In this document: positions 35,962-44,992 of the stretch, one piece after another | Numbering within the stretch: position 1 is the stretch's first letter | Layout: each line of letters begins with the position of its first letter | Assembly (NCBI RefSeq): GCF_014640335.1 | Contig: NZ_BMGT01000002.1 | Span: 1,178,001 to 1,242,000 of the forward strand | Direction of reading: 5' to 3' | Source of the DNA: Edaphobacter dinghuensis | Lineage (GTDB): Bacteria > Acidobacteriota > Terriglobia > Terriglobales > Acidobacteriaceae | Length of the DNA stretch: 64,000 nucleotides | Position numbers and translations under genes: made by a program | Notes under the pieces: model-generated | Told to the model about the DNA's origin: nothing | What the model saw: the letters and a program-made list of their open reading frames with translations, nothing else | Databases searched by the model: none

Positions 35962-36425
35962 GCTCTCCTCCTGCGTTTTGTGCCAGATTTTGCCGAAGAC
36001 ACGCGCCCAATCAACGTGACGGGCAACCGCAGCTTACGTCGAAGCTCGGCTTCGCGTGAGGCCATCTCACCGTTGTCTGTCTCATGGTCTAACCCCGAGA
36101 GATGCAGTAGCCCATGCAGCAGCAGAATACGGACCTCGTCGCACAATGTATGGCCAAAGGCCGCAGCCTGACGAGCAGCGGTATCGAGTGAGATCGCCAG
36201 ATCGCCTGCATGGCCATAGGGATTTTCGGCCGCGGGAAAGCTCAGCACATCGGTGGCCTTGTTCTTATGGCGAAAGGTCTTGTTCAGACTGCGCAGCGTC
36301 GCATCGTCGGCCAGCAGAACATCGACGTCGCCACGCAGGCCAACTGCCTCGCGAGCGCGGTTGAGAAAGCGCGTCAAGCCCGATTTTGAAAGCTCAGAGG
36401 CCTCGGGATGGTCGATGTTGATCAT
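35958..36425 (-). CDS. ybeY: Endoribonuclease / rRNA maturation factor YbeY
   Basis: 155 aa from the ATG at 36425. The zinc-binding motif HGLLHLSGLDH (HxxxHxxGxDH) is complete, and TDVLSFPA with the following GDLAISLDTA matches YbeY. It acts in 16S rRNA 3'-end maturation and ribosome quality control. The start overlaps the GH16 stop by ATGA and its stop overlaps the corC-like start the same way. A basic KSGTKRRRRA tail ends it. Confidence 0.94.
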   Translation of the reverse strand: MINIDHPEASELSKSGLTRFLNRAREAVGLRGDVDVLLADDATLRSLNKTFRHKNKATDVLSFPAAENPYGHAGDLAISLDTAARQAAAFGHTLCDEVRILLLHGLLHLSGLDHETDNGEMASREAELRRKLRLPVTLIGRVSSAKSGTKRRRRA

Positions 36426-37396
36426 CGCGCCTGACTCTCCCCGGAACGTGTGTAGACGCGAACGTAGTCGACTAGCATCTTCTGCGGAAACTTCGTCGTC
36501 GCGTCGGGATTTCCCGGCCACGCGCCACCCACAGCGACGTTCAAAATAATGAAGAATGGATGGTCGTAGACCCACTTCGTTCCCGGCGGCAGATCGGCCG
36601 GCGTACGCTCGGCGACGAGCTTGTCATCGAGGAAGAACTTGATATCGTTCGGTGCCCACTCTACCGCGTAAAGATGGAAGCCGGTATTGACGGCCTCTCC
36701 CGCAGGCAGAAAGTATTTTTTCGAGATGCCGTGTGAGCCACTGTAGCCCGGCCCATGCAGCGTGCTGTAGCTGATGGAAGGCTCGCCGATGTTCTCGAAG
36801 ATGTCGATCTCGCCACACTTCGGCCAACCGACCGAATCGATGTCATCGCCCAGCATCCAGAAGGCAGGCCAGATGCCTTTGCCCAGCGGCAGCTTAATGC
36901 GAGCCTCAAAGCGCCCATATGCCTGCGAGAACAGGCCCTTCGTCCGAATACGGGCCGAAGTGTATTGACGCGCAACGCCGTCATCCCCGGTATAGTTCTC
37001 TTTTCGCGCAGTAATGATGAGGTCGCCGTTCTTCTGCTGCACATTTGCCGGACGGCTAGTGTAACTCTCCAGTTCGTTATTTGGGTTTTTTCCGCCGATG
37101 TCGAACGACCACTTCGCCGGATCGGGAGCCGAGCCCTTCGAGCCGTTGAACTCGTCGCTCCATGTGAGCTTCCATTGGGGAGAGACAGAAGAGGCTGACT
37201 GCGTCAGTCCAGCACTTGCAAACAGCAGAATCACACAGCTCAAAAAAACGAGGCGCAGGAATTGCTTCGAGCCGGACTTCCGCTTCGAGGGCGCGGCAGC
37301 GGAGATGGAGAGTCTACTTGGGGGTTCGATGTCGATCATCGCAGAAAAAGGAACCAGCAAGGCTGGCGATAGTCTCTGCTGTTGATGGTATCGCAT
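36422..37396 (-). CDS. Secreted glycoside hydrolase family 16 (beta-glucanase)
   Basis: 324 aa (ATG at 37339 is an alternative, giving 305). An internal hydrophobic stretch (FLRLVFLSCVILLFASAGLTQ) acts as signal peptide or anchor. The GH16 catalytic motif is GEIDIFENIG (ExDxxE), with ELESYTSRPANVQQKNGDLIITARKE and GIWPAFWMLG around it. GH16 enzymes hydrolyse beta-1,3/1,4-glucans such as laminarin. Its last bases overlap the ybeY start, so a secreted hydrolase is translationally coupled to a ribosome factor, which is unusual. Confidence 0.92.
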   Translation of the reverse strand: MRYHQQQRLSPALLVPFSAMIDIEPPSRLSISAAAPSKRKSGSKQFLRLVFLSCVILLFASAGLTQSASSVSPQWKLTWSDEFNGSKGSAPDPAKWSFDIGGKNPNNELESYTSRPANVQQKNGDLIITARKENYTGDDGVARQYTSARIRTKGLFSQAYGRFEARIKLPLGKGIWPAFWMLGDDIDSVGWPKCGEIDIFENIGEPSISYSTLHGPGYSGSHGISKKYFLPAGEAVNTGFHLYAVEWAPNDIKFFLDDKLVAERTPADLPPGTKWVYDHPFFIILNVAVGGAWPGNPDATTKFPQKMLVDYVRVYTRSGESQAR

Positions 37397-37422
37397 CTGT
37401 CAGCGCTCAATTGCAAAAATGC

Positions 37423-38169
37423 TCAGTGGGCTTTGCGAAGATCGTCCACTGTGGGAACCCCAACTAGGATGAGCAGCGAAAAAGCCAAGGGCAGAAAGAA
37501 CAGAAATCCCACATGCCGAAAGCTCAGCGCTCCCGACAGGCCACCAAAAAAGAACAGCCCAATCAACGACAGTAACAGCCGCAGCTTCTGCCGGTCAGCC
37601 AGTACCTTTGGTGTTTGCGGATTACCTTTGAAGCCGTTCCAGTAAAAGAGCTTTCCCAATTCGATGCCGATATCAGTCACGATACCGGTCATGTGCGTTG
37701 TGCGAATCTCTGCATGCGAAATCTTAGTGATGATTGCATTTTGTAGCCCCATAGTGAAACAGAGCAGAAGCGTAATCATCGACACCAATACCCATTTCGG
37801 ATGTTCCAGAGACCTTCCGATGCAACAGAAAGAGATCAGGAGAGCGGCCTCTACGAGCAGGGGGAGTGTATATTCGCTGCGCAGATTTCGCCGCCGCCCC
37901 CAGTTGACGAGGATGGCAGTGCAGGCAGCGCCGATCAAAAATGCCAATAGAGCGCTAAAGCCGGACAGCCACAACCCCACATCGCCCATGGCAAGGTTGC
38001 CTGCCATCGACGAAACGACTCCCGACATGTGCGAGCTGTAATGCCTGACGGCGAGATAGCCTCCCGCATCCGTGGCTCCGGCGACAAAAGCCAGAACGAG
38101 GGCGAGATGGCGGTTAGCGCGCTGGCTACGTTCTTTTCCCGTCAAACTGCGCAGATATTGGATCGGCAT
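37423..38169 (-). CDS. YoaK/DUF1275 family membrane protein
   Basis: 248 aa from the ATG at 38169. About six membrane helices in the DUF1275 pattern: LALVLAFVAGATDAGGYLAV, HMSGVVSSMAGNLAMGD, CFTMGLQNAIITKISHAEIRTTHMTGIVTDIGIELG, followed by the terminal helix pair. The biochemical role of the family is unknown. It lies between phoH and the GH16 gene, same strand, with gaps of about 50 and 26 bases. Confidence 0.88.
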   Translation of the reverse strand: MPIQYLRSLTGKERSQRANRHLALVLAFVAGATDAGGYLAVRHYSSHMSGVVSSMAGNLAMGDVGLWLSGFSALLAFLIGAACTAILVNWGRRRNLRSEYTLPLLVEAALLISFCCIGRSLEHPKWVLVSMITLLLCFTMGLQNAIITKISHAEIRTTHMTGIVTDIGIELGKLFYWNGFKGNPQTPKVLADRQKLRLLLSLIGLFFFGGLSGALSFRHVGFLFFLPLAFSLLILVGVPTVDDLRKAH

Positions 38170-38222
38170 GCGTGCACAATTATCTTCGCATGCCGATATA
38201 AATCCCACTCACGATGGTTTCC

Positions 38223-39263
38223 TCACTGTGGCTTGGCAACAGGCTGCGCAGGTTCAATGGCGGTGAGGTTGGCATCAGGCAAAACGCCATCGCCAATGGG
38301 CAGCGGAAGTTGCTGTTGCGCGCGTCCATAGCTGTCGTAAGCACGAACAATGCGCTGCACGAGCTGGTGGCGCACGACGTCTACATCCTCAAAGTGGCAG
38401 AAGCGGATGCCTTCCACGCCGTCTAGAACATTCAGCGCTTCAAGCAGTCCCGATTTCTTTGGATTGGGCAGGTCAGTCTGCGTCAGGTCGCCGGTAATGA
38501 CGGCCTTCGAGTTGTTGCCCATGCGCGTGAGGAACATCTTCATCTGTTCCATGGTCGTGTTCTGTGCCTCATCCATGATGATGAAAGCGTCATTGAGAGT
38601 GCGGCCGCGCATAAACGCCAGCGGAGCCACCTCGATGACATTGGTCTCCAGCATCTTGTCGACCTTCATGGGATCGAGCAGATCGTAGAGCGCGTCGTAG
38701 AGCGGGCGCAGGTAAGGGTCGACCTTCTCCTGCAACGATCCGGGCAGAAAGCCCAATCGCTCGCCAGCTTCGACCGCAGGACGAACAAGAATGATGCGGC
38801 TGACTTTCTTCGACATCAGCGCCGAAGCGGCCATCGCAACTGCCAGATAAGTTTTGCCCGTACCGGCAGGTCCCAGTCCGAAGACCATGTCGCTTTGCTC
38901 GATGGCCTCGATGTACTTTCGTTGATTGGGCGAGCGCGGCTGCACCATGCGCTTTACCCCGGCGGAGCGCTGCTTGCCGGAGTCGACCAGCGAGCGCAGC
39001 GTAATTGAAGGATCGGCCACCACGAGCCTTAACATACCGTTGAGCTCGCCGTTGGAGAGATTGACACCTGATTTACGGAGAGAATCAAAATCCGTGAAAA
39101 CACGTTCGACCCGGTCGATACTGGCGGCGTCTCCGGTCACCTGGATAGCGTCGGAACGAAGGTCAATCGTGACATGAAGACCATCTTCGAGCAGCTTGAG
39201 GTTTTCGTCGTGGGTCCCGTACAGGGGCTCAATGCCGGGAGTGATTTCCAGGGATTTTTTCAT
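38223..39263 (-). CDS. ybeZ: PhoH-family ATPase (YbeZ)
   Basis: 346 aa from the ATG at 39263 (a TTG at 39266 is the longer alternative). An N-terminal KH-like region (LEDGLHVTIDLRSDAIQVTG) precedes the PhoH domain with Walker A GPAGTGKTYLA, Walker B AFIIMDEAQNT and GDLTQTDLP. YbeZ works with YbeY in RNA metabolism, and the two are normally adjacent; here two unrelated genes lie between them. Confidence 0.93.
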   Translation of the reverse strand: MKKSLEITPGIEPLYGTHDENLKLLEDGLHVTIDLRSDAIQVTGDAASIDRVERVFTDFDSLRKSGVNLSNGELNGMLRLVVADPSITLRSLVDSGKQRSAGVKRMVQPRSPNQRKYIEAIEQSDMVFGLGPAGTGKTYLAVAMAASALMSKKVSRIILVRPAVEAGERLGFLPGSLQEKVDPYLRPLYDALYDLLDPMKVDKMLETNVIEVAPLAFMRGRTLNDAFIIMDEAQNTTMEQMKMFLTRMGNNSKAVITGDLTQTDLPNPKKSGLLEALNVLDGVEGIRFCHFEDVDVVRHQLVQRIVRAYDSYGRAQQQLPLPIGDGVLPDANLTAIEPAQPVAKPQ

Positions 39264-39730
39264 CAATGAGGGCGCTGACCTCCGTCAGGGAATGCTTGGT
39301 TATTGGATGCTTTGGTTTTGGATTGGTTGTGGGAGCGAAAAAGGCACGCAACACGGAAGGTGAATTCTCTGGGTGCTACGACCGGGATGGCTGAAGTTGC
39401 CAATCGTGTGCCGAAGATGGGCACAGACTAGAACGCGACGCGGATCGCGTCAAGTGGCAAATGATGAATTGACTAACATCAGGAACCATCTATTCAACTC
39501 AACGTCTTACTTTTTAGGGTGTTCCATTGCACCAGAGCGAGTCGATAGAAAACAGGAAAAGTAGGGTTCCCGTCGATTTGCTGCCCCACCAGACAATTCT
39601 TGACCATCCTGCCCAAGTTCCGTAAACTTAGAGATTGCAGGGGATGGGTCGGGCTGTGTCTATAGCCAGCCTCCGGCCTGCATCCTAAAAATCTCCCGAC
39701 AGATGACGGGTTAGAGAAAAGAGTTCAGTA
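39264..39730. other. Intergenic region between phoH and rpsT
   Basis: No gene, tRNA or repeat was recognised in these 467 bases. Apart from the rpsT promoter candidate near its right end, the sequence is a mix of A/T- and G-rich stretches with no obvious long palindrome. It must also contain the promoter of the phoH operon on the minus strand, which I cannot place. Confidence 0.5.
39600..39628 (+). promoter_or_regulatory. Sigma-70-type promoter candidate for rpsT
   Basis: TTGACC (39600-39605), 17-base spacer, TAAACT (39623-39628). This predicts a leader of roughly 95 bases before the rpsT ATG at 39731. Confidence 0.65.
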
Positions 39731-40009
39731 ATGGCAAATCATGTTTCCTCGTTGAAGCGCGCACGTCAGACCGAAACCAAGACCGCGGTCAACCGCGCCA
39801 ACAAGAGCAAGCTGCGCGGCACCCTGCGCACCCTGCGTGAGGCCATCGCCGCCGGCGACGCCAAGACGCTCGGTGAAGTCTACCGCTCGACCGTGTCGGT
39901 GCTCGACAAGAGCGTCCAGAAGGGCGTTCTGCACAAGAACACCGCCAACCGCTACAAGAGCCGCCTCAACGCCCGCGTCAAGGCCGTGGCGACCAACAAG
40001 GCTGCATAA
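39731..40009 (+). CDS. rpsT: 30S ribosomal protein S20
   Basis: 92 aa, Lys/Arg/Ala-rich, all helical. It begins [29 protein letters not shown] and ends with [20 protein letters not shown], the S20 signature. It binds 16S rRNA in the 30S body. It is transcribed alone, with a promoter candidate upstream and a hairpin shortly after the stop. Confidence 0.97.
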   Translation: MANHVSSLKRARQTETKTAVNRANKSKLRGTLRTLREAIAAGDAKTLGEVYRSTVSVLDKSVQKGVLHKNTANRYKSRLNARVKAVATNKAA

Positions 40010-40036
40010 ACCTTTCTATCTACAAGAGATCGTCAG

Positions 40037-40073
40037 AGGGGCTGGCTTCCGGGATCGACCGGTGCCAGCCCTT
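40037..40073. terminator. Terminator hairpin after rpsT
   Basis: Stem aggggctggc (40037-40046) / gccagccctt (40064-40073) with a 17-base loop, followed by ttctactt. It lies between convergent genes and almost touches the stop of the next minus-strand gene. Confidence 0.7.
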
Positions 40074-40074
40074 T

Positions 40075-41694
40075 CTACTTTGGCCCGTCTCCATCGTTGC
40101 CCGGCGGGGTCTCTCCTGGCAACGTATACAGTGTTGGCCGTTTGCGGTGTTGCTCTGGAGCGGCATCCCCGACAGCCGTAGTTGTGACCGCTGCCGCCGG
40201 TTGAGTTGGTGGAGGTGGAGACAACGACGGAGGAGCCACCGGAGCAGTCGCCGCACTTTGTGTCGCAGGCGAGGTCGCTTTGACTGCCGAAGCAGTTTCA
40301 GCCGAAGCCGGACTCGCTGGAGCAGGCGCAGGCGTTGGCCCGGCAAATTCGATCGGCAGCTCACTTCCCTGCGGAATCATCGCCCGCGCCTCTTTCAGGT
40401 CAGACTGATCTTTCTTGCTAAGCGGGGGCAGGGGAAAGATCTCAACCGAATTCTCTCGTATGGCCGCCAGGCTCATGCCATCTGGCGACAGAGCAAAGTT
40501 TTGCCCGGCGCGCACTACCGGAGAGCAATCGACATGCAGAATCTGCTTGCCGCTATCCATCTGGTAGACGACGACGCTCTGTCCGGTGAGTCCCGCTCCC
40601 TGATCCAGGTTATCGCTGGCCGCTTCGCCCATCACGCGCCCCAGGGCAAACCGCCCGCTCGTCGGAGCGAAGGTCATAAACGTCGCCACATAGTCGCCAA
40701 AGAGGTTCTGCTCCCACATCTCTTCGCCGCGCAGATTGAACCCGCCAATTACCTGCGGCAAATCGCCGGTATGGCAGCCGAACGCGACAAACTCGCTGCT
40801 GCTGACGAACCGCGGCATCGGATTGCAAGTCGAAGCAAACGGCGCCAGCTCCTTGACTTTGCCGTTGAAAGGGTGAAAATCGAAGCCCCACTCCTGCCGT
40901 CCCTCGTCGACTATAGCGATATGTCCGGCCCCCATCGCAGCAACGCCGCCAAAGTGAGCAGCATGGGCTATACCTGCCAGTGTGGCTTCCACCACGTCGC
41001 CCGTATCCGGCAACGCCAAGCGATAGAAATTCAACGCCACCGGATCAGGATCCCCGGGCTTTCCCAGAGGCTCGGGAGCCGGTTTCGGATCGGGTCCGAA
41101 CAGCGATGCCGGAGCGGCAGGTGCTGGCGGCGTCCGTTCTACTGACTCAACGATCATTAGGTCGGACTCCGGCGAGAGCAGCACCACGCCAATCCGTCGA
41201 TCTGTCGTCAGAAAGTCCCGCTGCCGAAAGGGCTGTCCCGAGGTCAGGTTCGCCATCGGCGCAAACGTCGTCAACGTATCGTGAGTACGCAGCAGAAACC
41301 GCCCATGTCCCAGGCTCCACAGATACTGGCCGTTATCGTGAAGACGCCAATCCGTCCGCGCCAGCACGTGGCCCGAGGGCAACTCCACCAGCACTGCCTC
41401 GACCGTGCGGTCTTCGTCGTCTGGAGGATCGTTGGGGATGCGCTCCATCAACCGGTGAACGCCAAAGGTAAACAGCAGGTGATTGCTGTCCACATAGTTC
41501 ACGGTCAGCATAGAGCTGCCCGCAGCCAAAAACTGCGGCGATTGCGGCTCGAAGCCGAGTGAATCCAAGGGGATACGAACTGCAGGCCCGCTGCCGCCGG
41601 CAAACAGCGGCGGCGCGGTCAGCAAGACCAGAAGAGCCAGCCATAAAAGCTGGCTGAGCCGTAAAGTCGCGTAAGTCCTGACGGGAACCGGCAT
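40075..41694 (-). CDS. Secreted WD40/beta-propeller-like protein of unknown function
   Basis: 539 aa from the ATG at 41694, chosen because the signal peptide LSQLLWLALLVLLTAPPLFA follows. The body looks like a beta-propeller: repeated hydrophobic strand pairs such as HLLFTFGVHRLMER, VLVELPSGHVLARTDWRL, GHGRFLLRTHDTL, FALSPDGMSLAAIRENSVEIFPL. The last 100 or so residues are Ala/Pro/Thr-rich, likely disordered, ending TLPGETPPGNDGDGPK. No enzymatic motif is seen. It is convergent with rpsT and divergent from the M13 peptidase. Confidence 0.72.
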   Translation of the reverse strand: MPVPVRTYATLRLSQLLWLALLVLLTAPPLFAGGSGPAVRIPLDSLGFEPQSPQFLAAGSSMLTVNYVDSNHLLFTFGVHRLMERIPNDPPDDEDRTVEAVLVELPSGHVLARTDWRLHDNGQYLWSLGHGRFLLRTHDTLTTFAPMANLTSGQPFRQRDFLTTDRRIGVVLLSPESDLMIVESVERTPPAPAAPASLFGPDPKPAPEPLGKPGDPDPVALNFYRLALPDTGDVVEATLAGIAHAAHFGGVAAMGAGHIAIVDEGRQEWGFDFHPFNGKVKELAPFASTCNPMPRFVSSSEFVAFGCHTGDLPQVIGGFNLRGEEMWEQNLFGDYVATFMTFAPTSGRFALGRVMGEAASDNLDQGAGLTGQSVVVYQMDSGKQILHVDCSPVVRAGQNFALSPDGMSLAAIRENSVEIFPLPPLSKKDQSDLKEARAMIPQGSELPIEFAGPTPAPAPASPASAETASAVKATSPATQSAATAPVAPPSLSPPPPTQPAAAVTTTAVGDAAPEQHRKRPTLYTLPGETPPGNDGDGPK

Positions 41695-41865
41695 GGCAGA
41701 GTCCGCGTATCCATCTTCATACAGCGCGCGTAGGTCTACTCTTTCACAGACGCATCCGAGCCGCCAAGGTCTGCCTTCCGCAGCCGAATTTATGGTGGTT
41801 TCGCACGTGCTGATGATACAAAGACTGAACAACGTTGAGGCATTGAGGCCTGGAGGAAAAACTGC

Positions 41866-43965
41866 ATGTTGCAAGGATGGAAGATAGGATTTGTACGCAA
41901 GACAGCCTTTGTAGCAACTGCCGCCATCGTCGCGGCAGGTTCATGGGCTACGGCACAGACACCAACGCCAGCCCCGGCAAGCAGCCAGCCGACCAAGGTC
42001 TATTTGCCCATCCCTGCCTTTGATACCTCTTCCATCGATACCTCGGTCAACCCCTGCGACGACTTCTACAAGTTCGCTTGCGGCAAGTTCGCGGCCGACC
42101 ATCCCATTCCACCCGATCAGGATGGCGTCGATAACTTCTACGCTCTCTTCAATGTCAACACGCAGCGGCTGAACGAGATCCTCACCAAGACTGCGGAGGG
42201 TGGAGCATCGCGCTCGCCCGAAGAGCAGAAGATCGGCGACTACTACAAAGCCTGCATGGATACCGATGCAATCGACGCCAAGAAGCTTGAGCCGATCGAG
42301 CCTCTGCTGAACGAGATCGATGCCATCACCAGCAAGCGAGAACTTCCTGCGCTGATCGGCAAGTTGCAGCGCATCGGCGTAGATGCATTCTTCGGCTATG
42401 GCGAGCAGCAGGACCTCAAGGACGCCACCAAGCAAATCGCATTTATTCAGCAGGACGGCCTCGGCCTGCCTGAAAAGGACTACTATCTCCGCACTGGCGC
42501 GAAGGACGAGACCATTCGTCAGCAGTACGTTGCCCACGTCGCAAAGATGCTGACTTTGGCAGGCAGTACGCCGGAGCAGGCGCAGAAAGATGCTGCGTCC
42601 ATCATGGCGTTTGAGACTGCGCTGGCCAAAGGGTCCCTGAGCGTCACCGATATGCGCGATCCGGAGAAGACCTATCACCTTCAGCCGATTGCAACCTTCG
42701 AGGCCAATCTTCCCGGCGTCAACTTCGGCTCGTTTGAAGATGCCATTCACTCTCCGCACGTCAGCGAGATCAACAATGCTACGCCGCAGTTCTTCCCTGT
42801 TCTTATGCAGGAGATTCGGTCCACTGACCTTGAGACGCTCAAGGCCTACATGCGCTATCACCTGCTGACCGCGTTTGCTGGACGCCTCCCCAACCAGTTC
42901 GATCAGGAGAACTTCGACTTCTACGGACGCAAGCTGCGAGGTCAGCCCGAGCAGGCTCCTCGCTGGAAACGCTGCTCGAACTCAGTCGACGGCGCACTCG
43001 GCGAGGCGCTGGGCAAGGTCTACGTCCAGCACTACTTTGCCGGCGACAGCAAAGCCCGCACCCTTCAGATGGTTCACGACATCGAGGCCGCCATGGATAA
43101 GGACATCGACCAGCTCACATGGATGTCTCCTGCGACCAAGACTCGCGCCAAGCAGAAGCTGCAACTTGTAGCCAATAAGATCGGCTATCCGGAGAAGTGG
43201 CGCGACTACAGCAAGCTCGAAGTCAAACCCGACGATGCTCTTGGCAACTCGCAGCGCGCAATCGCATTTGAAAACGACCGCCAGCTCAACAAGATCGGCC
43301 AGCCCGTCGATCTCAACGAGTGGCAGATGACGCCGCCCACGGTGAACGCCTACTACGATCCCAGCATGAACAACATCAACTTTCCCGCAGGCATTCTGCA
43401 GCCCGCCTTCTACGATCCGAAGGAGGACGATGCCGTCAACTACGGCCACATCGGTGCCGTCATTGGCCACGAGCTTACCCACGGCTTCGACGATCAGGGA
43501 CGCAAGTTCGACGGCAAGGGTAACCTCACCGACTGGTGGACTGCTGAAGATGCGAAGAACTTCGAGACGCGCACCGACTGCCTCGTCAATGAATACGGCG
43601 GCTTCACCGCGGTCGATGATGTGAAGATCAACGGCAAGCTCACGCTCGGCGAAAACACCGCAGACAATGGCGGTCTGGTGCTGGCGTACATGGCCTACCT
43701 CGAACGCGCCAAGAAGGAAGGCATCGACCTCGAAGCGAAGAAAGACGGATACACCTCACCTCAACGCTTCTACATCGCCTTCGCGCAGAACTGGTGTGAG
43801 AACTCGCGCCCCGAGAGCGTTCGCGCCCAGGTGCTCAGCGATCCGCACTCGCCCGATCACTTCCGTGCCAATGGAGCTATCGTCAACCAACCCGGCTTCG
43901 CCGAAGCCTTCGGCTGCAAGAAGGGTACGCCCATGGTTCCGGTCAACAGTTGCCGCGTCTGGTAA
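41866..43965 (+). CDS. M13-family (neprilysin-like) metallopeptidase
   Basis: 699 aa, usual length. A signal peptide (RKTAFVATAAIVAAGSWATAQ) is followed by VNPCDDFYKFACGKF. The zinc motif is HELTH in GAVIGHELTHGFDDQGRKFDGKGNL (about residue 535), with the third ligand in ENTADNGG; NAYYDPSMNNINFPAGILQPAF and the terminal CRVW motif are also family hallmarks. It cleaves oligopeptides in the periplasm or outside the cell. GGAGG nine bases before the ATG supports the start. Confidence 0.95.
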   Translation: MLQGWKIGFVRKTAFVATAAIVAAGSWATAQTPTPAPASSQPTKVYLPIPAFDTSSIDTSVNPCDDFYKFACGKFAADHPIPPDQDGVDNFYALFNVNTQRLNEILTKTAEGGASRSPEEQKIGDYYKACMDTDAIDAKKLEPIEPLLNEIDAITSKRELPALIGKLQRIGVDAFFGYGEQQDLKDATKQIAFIQQDGLGLPEKDYYLRTGAKDETIRQQYVAHVAKMLTLAGSTPEQAQKDAASIMAFETALAKGSLSVTDMRDPEKTYHLQPIATFEANLPGVNFGSFEDAIHSPHVSEINNATPQFFPVLMQEIRSTDLETLKAYMRYHLLTAFAGRLPNQFDQENFDFYGRKLRGQPEQAPRWKRCSNSVDGALGEALGKVYVQHYFAGDSKARTLQMVHDIEAAMDKDIDQLTWMSPATKTRAKQKLQLVANKIGYPEKWRDYSKLEVKPDDALGNSQRAIAFENDRQLNKIGQPVDLNEWQMTPPTVNAYYDPSMNNINFPAGILQPAFYDPKEDDAVNYGHIGAVIGHELTHGFDDQGRKFDGKGNLTDWWTAEDAKNFETRTDCLVNEYGGFTAVDDVKINGKLTLGENTADNGGLVLAYMAYLERAKKEGIDLEAKKDGYTSPQRFYIAFAQNWCENSRPESVRAQVLSDPHSPDHFRANGAIVNQPGFAEAFGCKKGTPMVPVNSCRVW

Positions 43966-43983
43966 CAACGAGCTGTATCCGTT

Positions 43984-44018
43984 GCAGAAAGGGCATCGCG
44001 TCGCGATGCCCTTTCTGC
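43984..44018. terminator. Bidirectional terminator
   Basis: Near-perfect 35-base palindrome with 17-base arms (gcagaaagggcatcgcg) around a single t, lying between the convergent M13 peptidase and aldo/keto reductase genes; each arm ends in an A- or T-rich run. Confidence 0.85.
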
Positions 44019-44035
44019 GTAAACCGTTGATCGTC

Positions 44036-44923
44036 CTAACCGCGCAGACTCATGGGCCGATGACTGACAGCCGACAGTTTGTCATAGAGCGCCTGCGGCA
44101 GCTTAAGATCAGCGGCAGCGACATTCTCTTCCAGATGCTTGACCGAAGACGTTCCCGGAATCGGCAGAGTGACCGGCGAGCGTTTGAGCAGCCACGCCAG
44201 CGCGACCTGTAGCGGAGTCGCGTCGAGTTCGCCTGCCACTTCTTTTATGACCTCATGCGCTTCCTTTGCGTGGCCGAGCGGAGCCCAGGGAAAGAATGCG
44301 ATGCCATGCTGTTCGCAATAGTCGACGACATAGTCGTACTCGCGGTCAGCAAAGCTGAAGCGGTTCTGCACCGAGACAATCGGAACGATCTTACGCGCAC
44401 GTTCGATGTGTTCGCGGGTAACGTTCGAGAGGCCGACGTGGCGAATCTTTCCTTGCTCGCGCAGCTTTGCCAGCGTCTCCACCGAAGCCTCGAAGGAAAC
44501 CGCGTTATCGGGAGCGTGGAGCTGGTGAATATCGATGCGCTCCAGCCGCAGGCGCTTCAGGCTGCCCTCAAGCGCTTCCGTCAGATGTTTGGGGCTTGCA
44601 TTGTGTGTCCACTGATTAGGGCCGGGACGCTGCCAGCCGCCCTTGGTGGCAATCACGAGACCTTTGGGGTAGGGATAGAGCGCTTCGGCGATCAGCTCTT
44701 CGGAGGTTCCCGGGCCGTAGGAATCGGCCGTGTCGATCACATTGATGCCAAGCTCGGTCGTTCGGCGCAGAGTGGCAAGGCACGCAGCCTTATCGACAGG
44801 CGGGCCCCATATTCCAGCGCCCGTGATACGCATGGCTCCGTATCCGAGCCGATTGACAGTAAGATCGCCGCCGATGGTAAACGTACCCGCGGCTGCAACG
44901 GAGAGAGATTGGTCTTTGTTCAC
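44036..44923 (-). CDS. Aldo/keto reductase
   Basis: 295 aa from a GTG at 44923, selected because AGGAG lies seven bases before it; the open frame further upstream has no coding character. AKR motifs: LGYGAMRITG, catalytic Asp/Tyr in NVIDTADSYGPG, Lys in VIATKGGW, LERIDIHQLHAPD, and the NADPH-binding VTLPIPGTSSVKHLEENVAA. It reduces an aldehyde or ketone with NADPH in the cytosol; the substrate is unknown. It is divergent from the membrane-regulator gene. Confidence 0.92.
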   Translation of the reverse strand: MNKDQSLSVAAAGTFTIGGDLTVNRLGYGAMRITGAGIWGPPVDKAACLATLRRTTELGINVIDTADSYGPGTSEELIAEALYPYPKGLVIATKGGWQRPGPNQWTHNASPKHLTEALEGSLKRLRLERIDIHQLHAPDNAVSFEASVETLAKLREQGKIRHVGLSNVTREHIERARKIVPIVSVQNRFSFADREYDYVVDYCEQHGIAFFPWAPLGHAKEAHEVIKEVAGELDATPLQVALAWLLKRSPVTLPIPGTSSVKHLEENVAAADLKLPQALYDKLSAVSHRPMSLRG

Positions 44924-44992
44924 AGAACAGCTCCTGTTTATCTTTGCGGTTAGGGGGTGAGCGGGTGCTAGTAAAATTCTTACCATCAGCTT

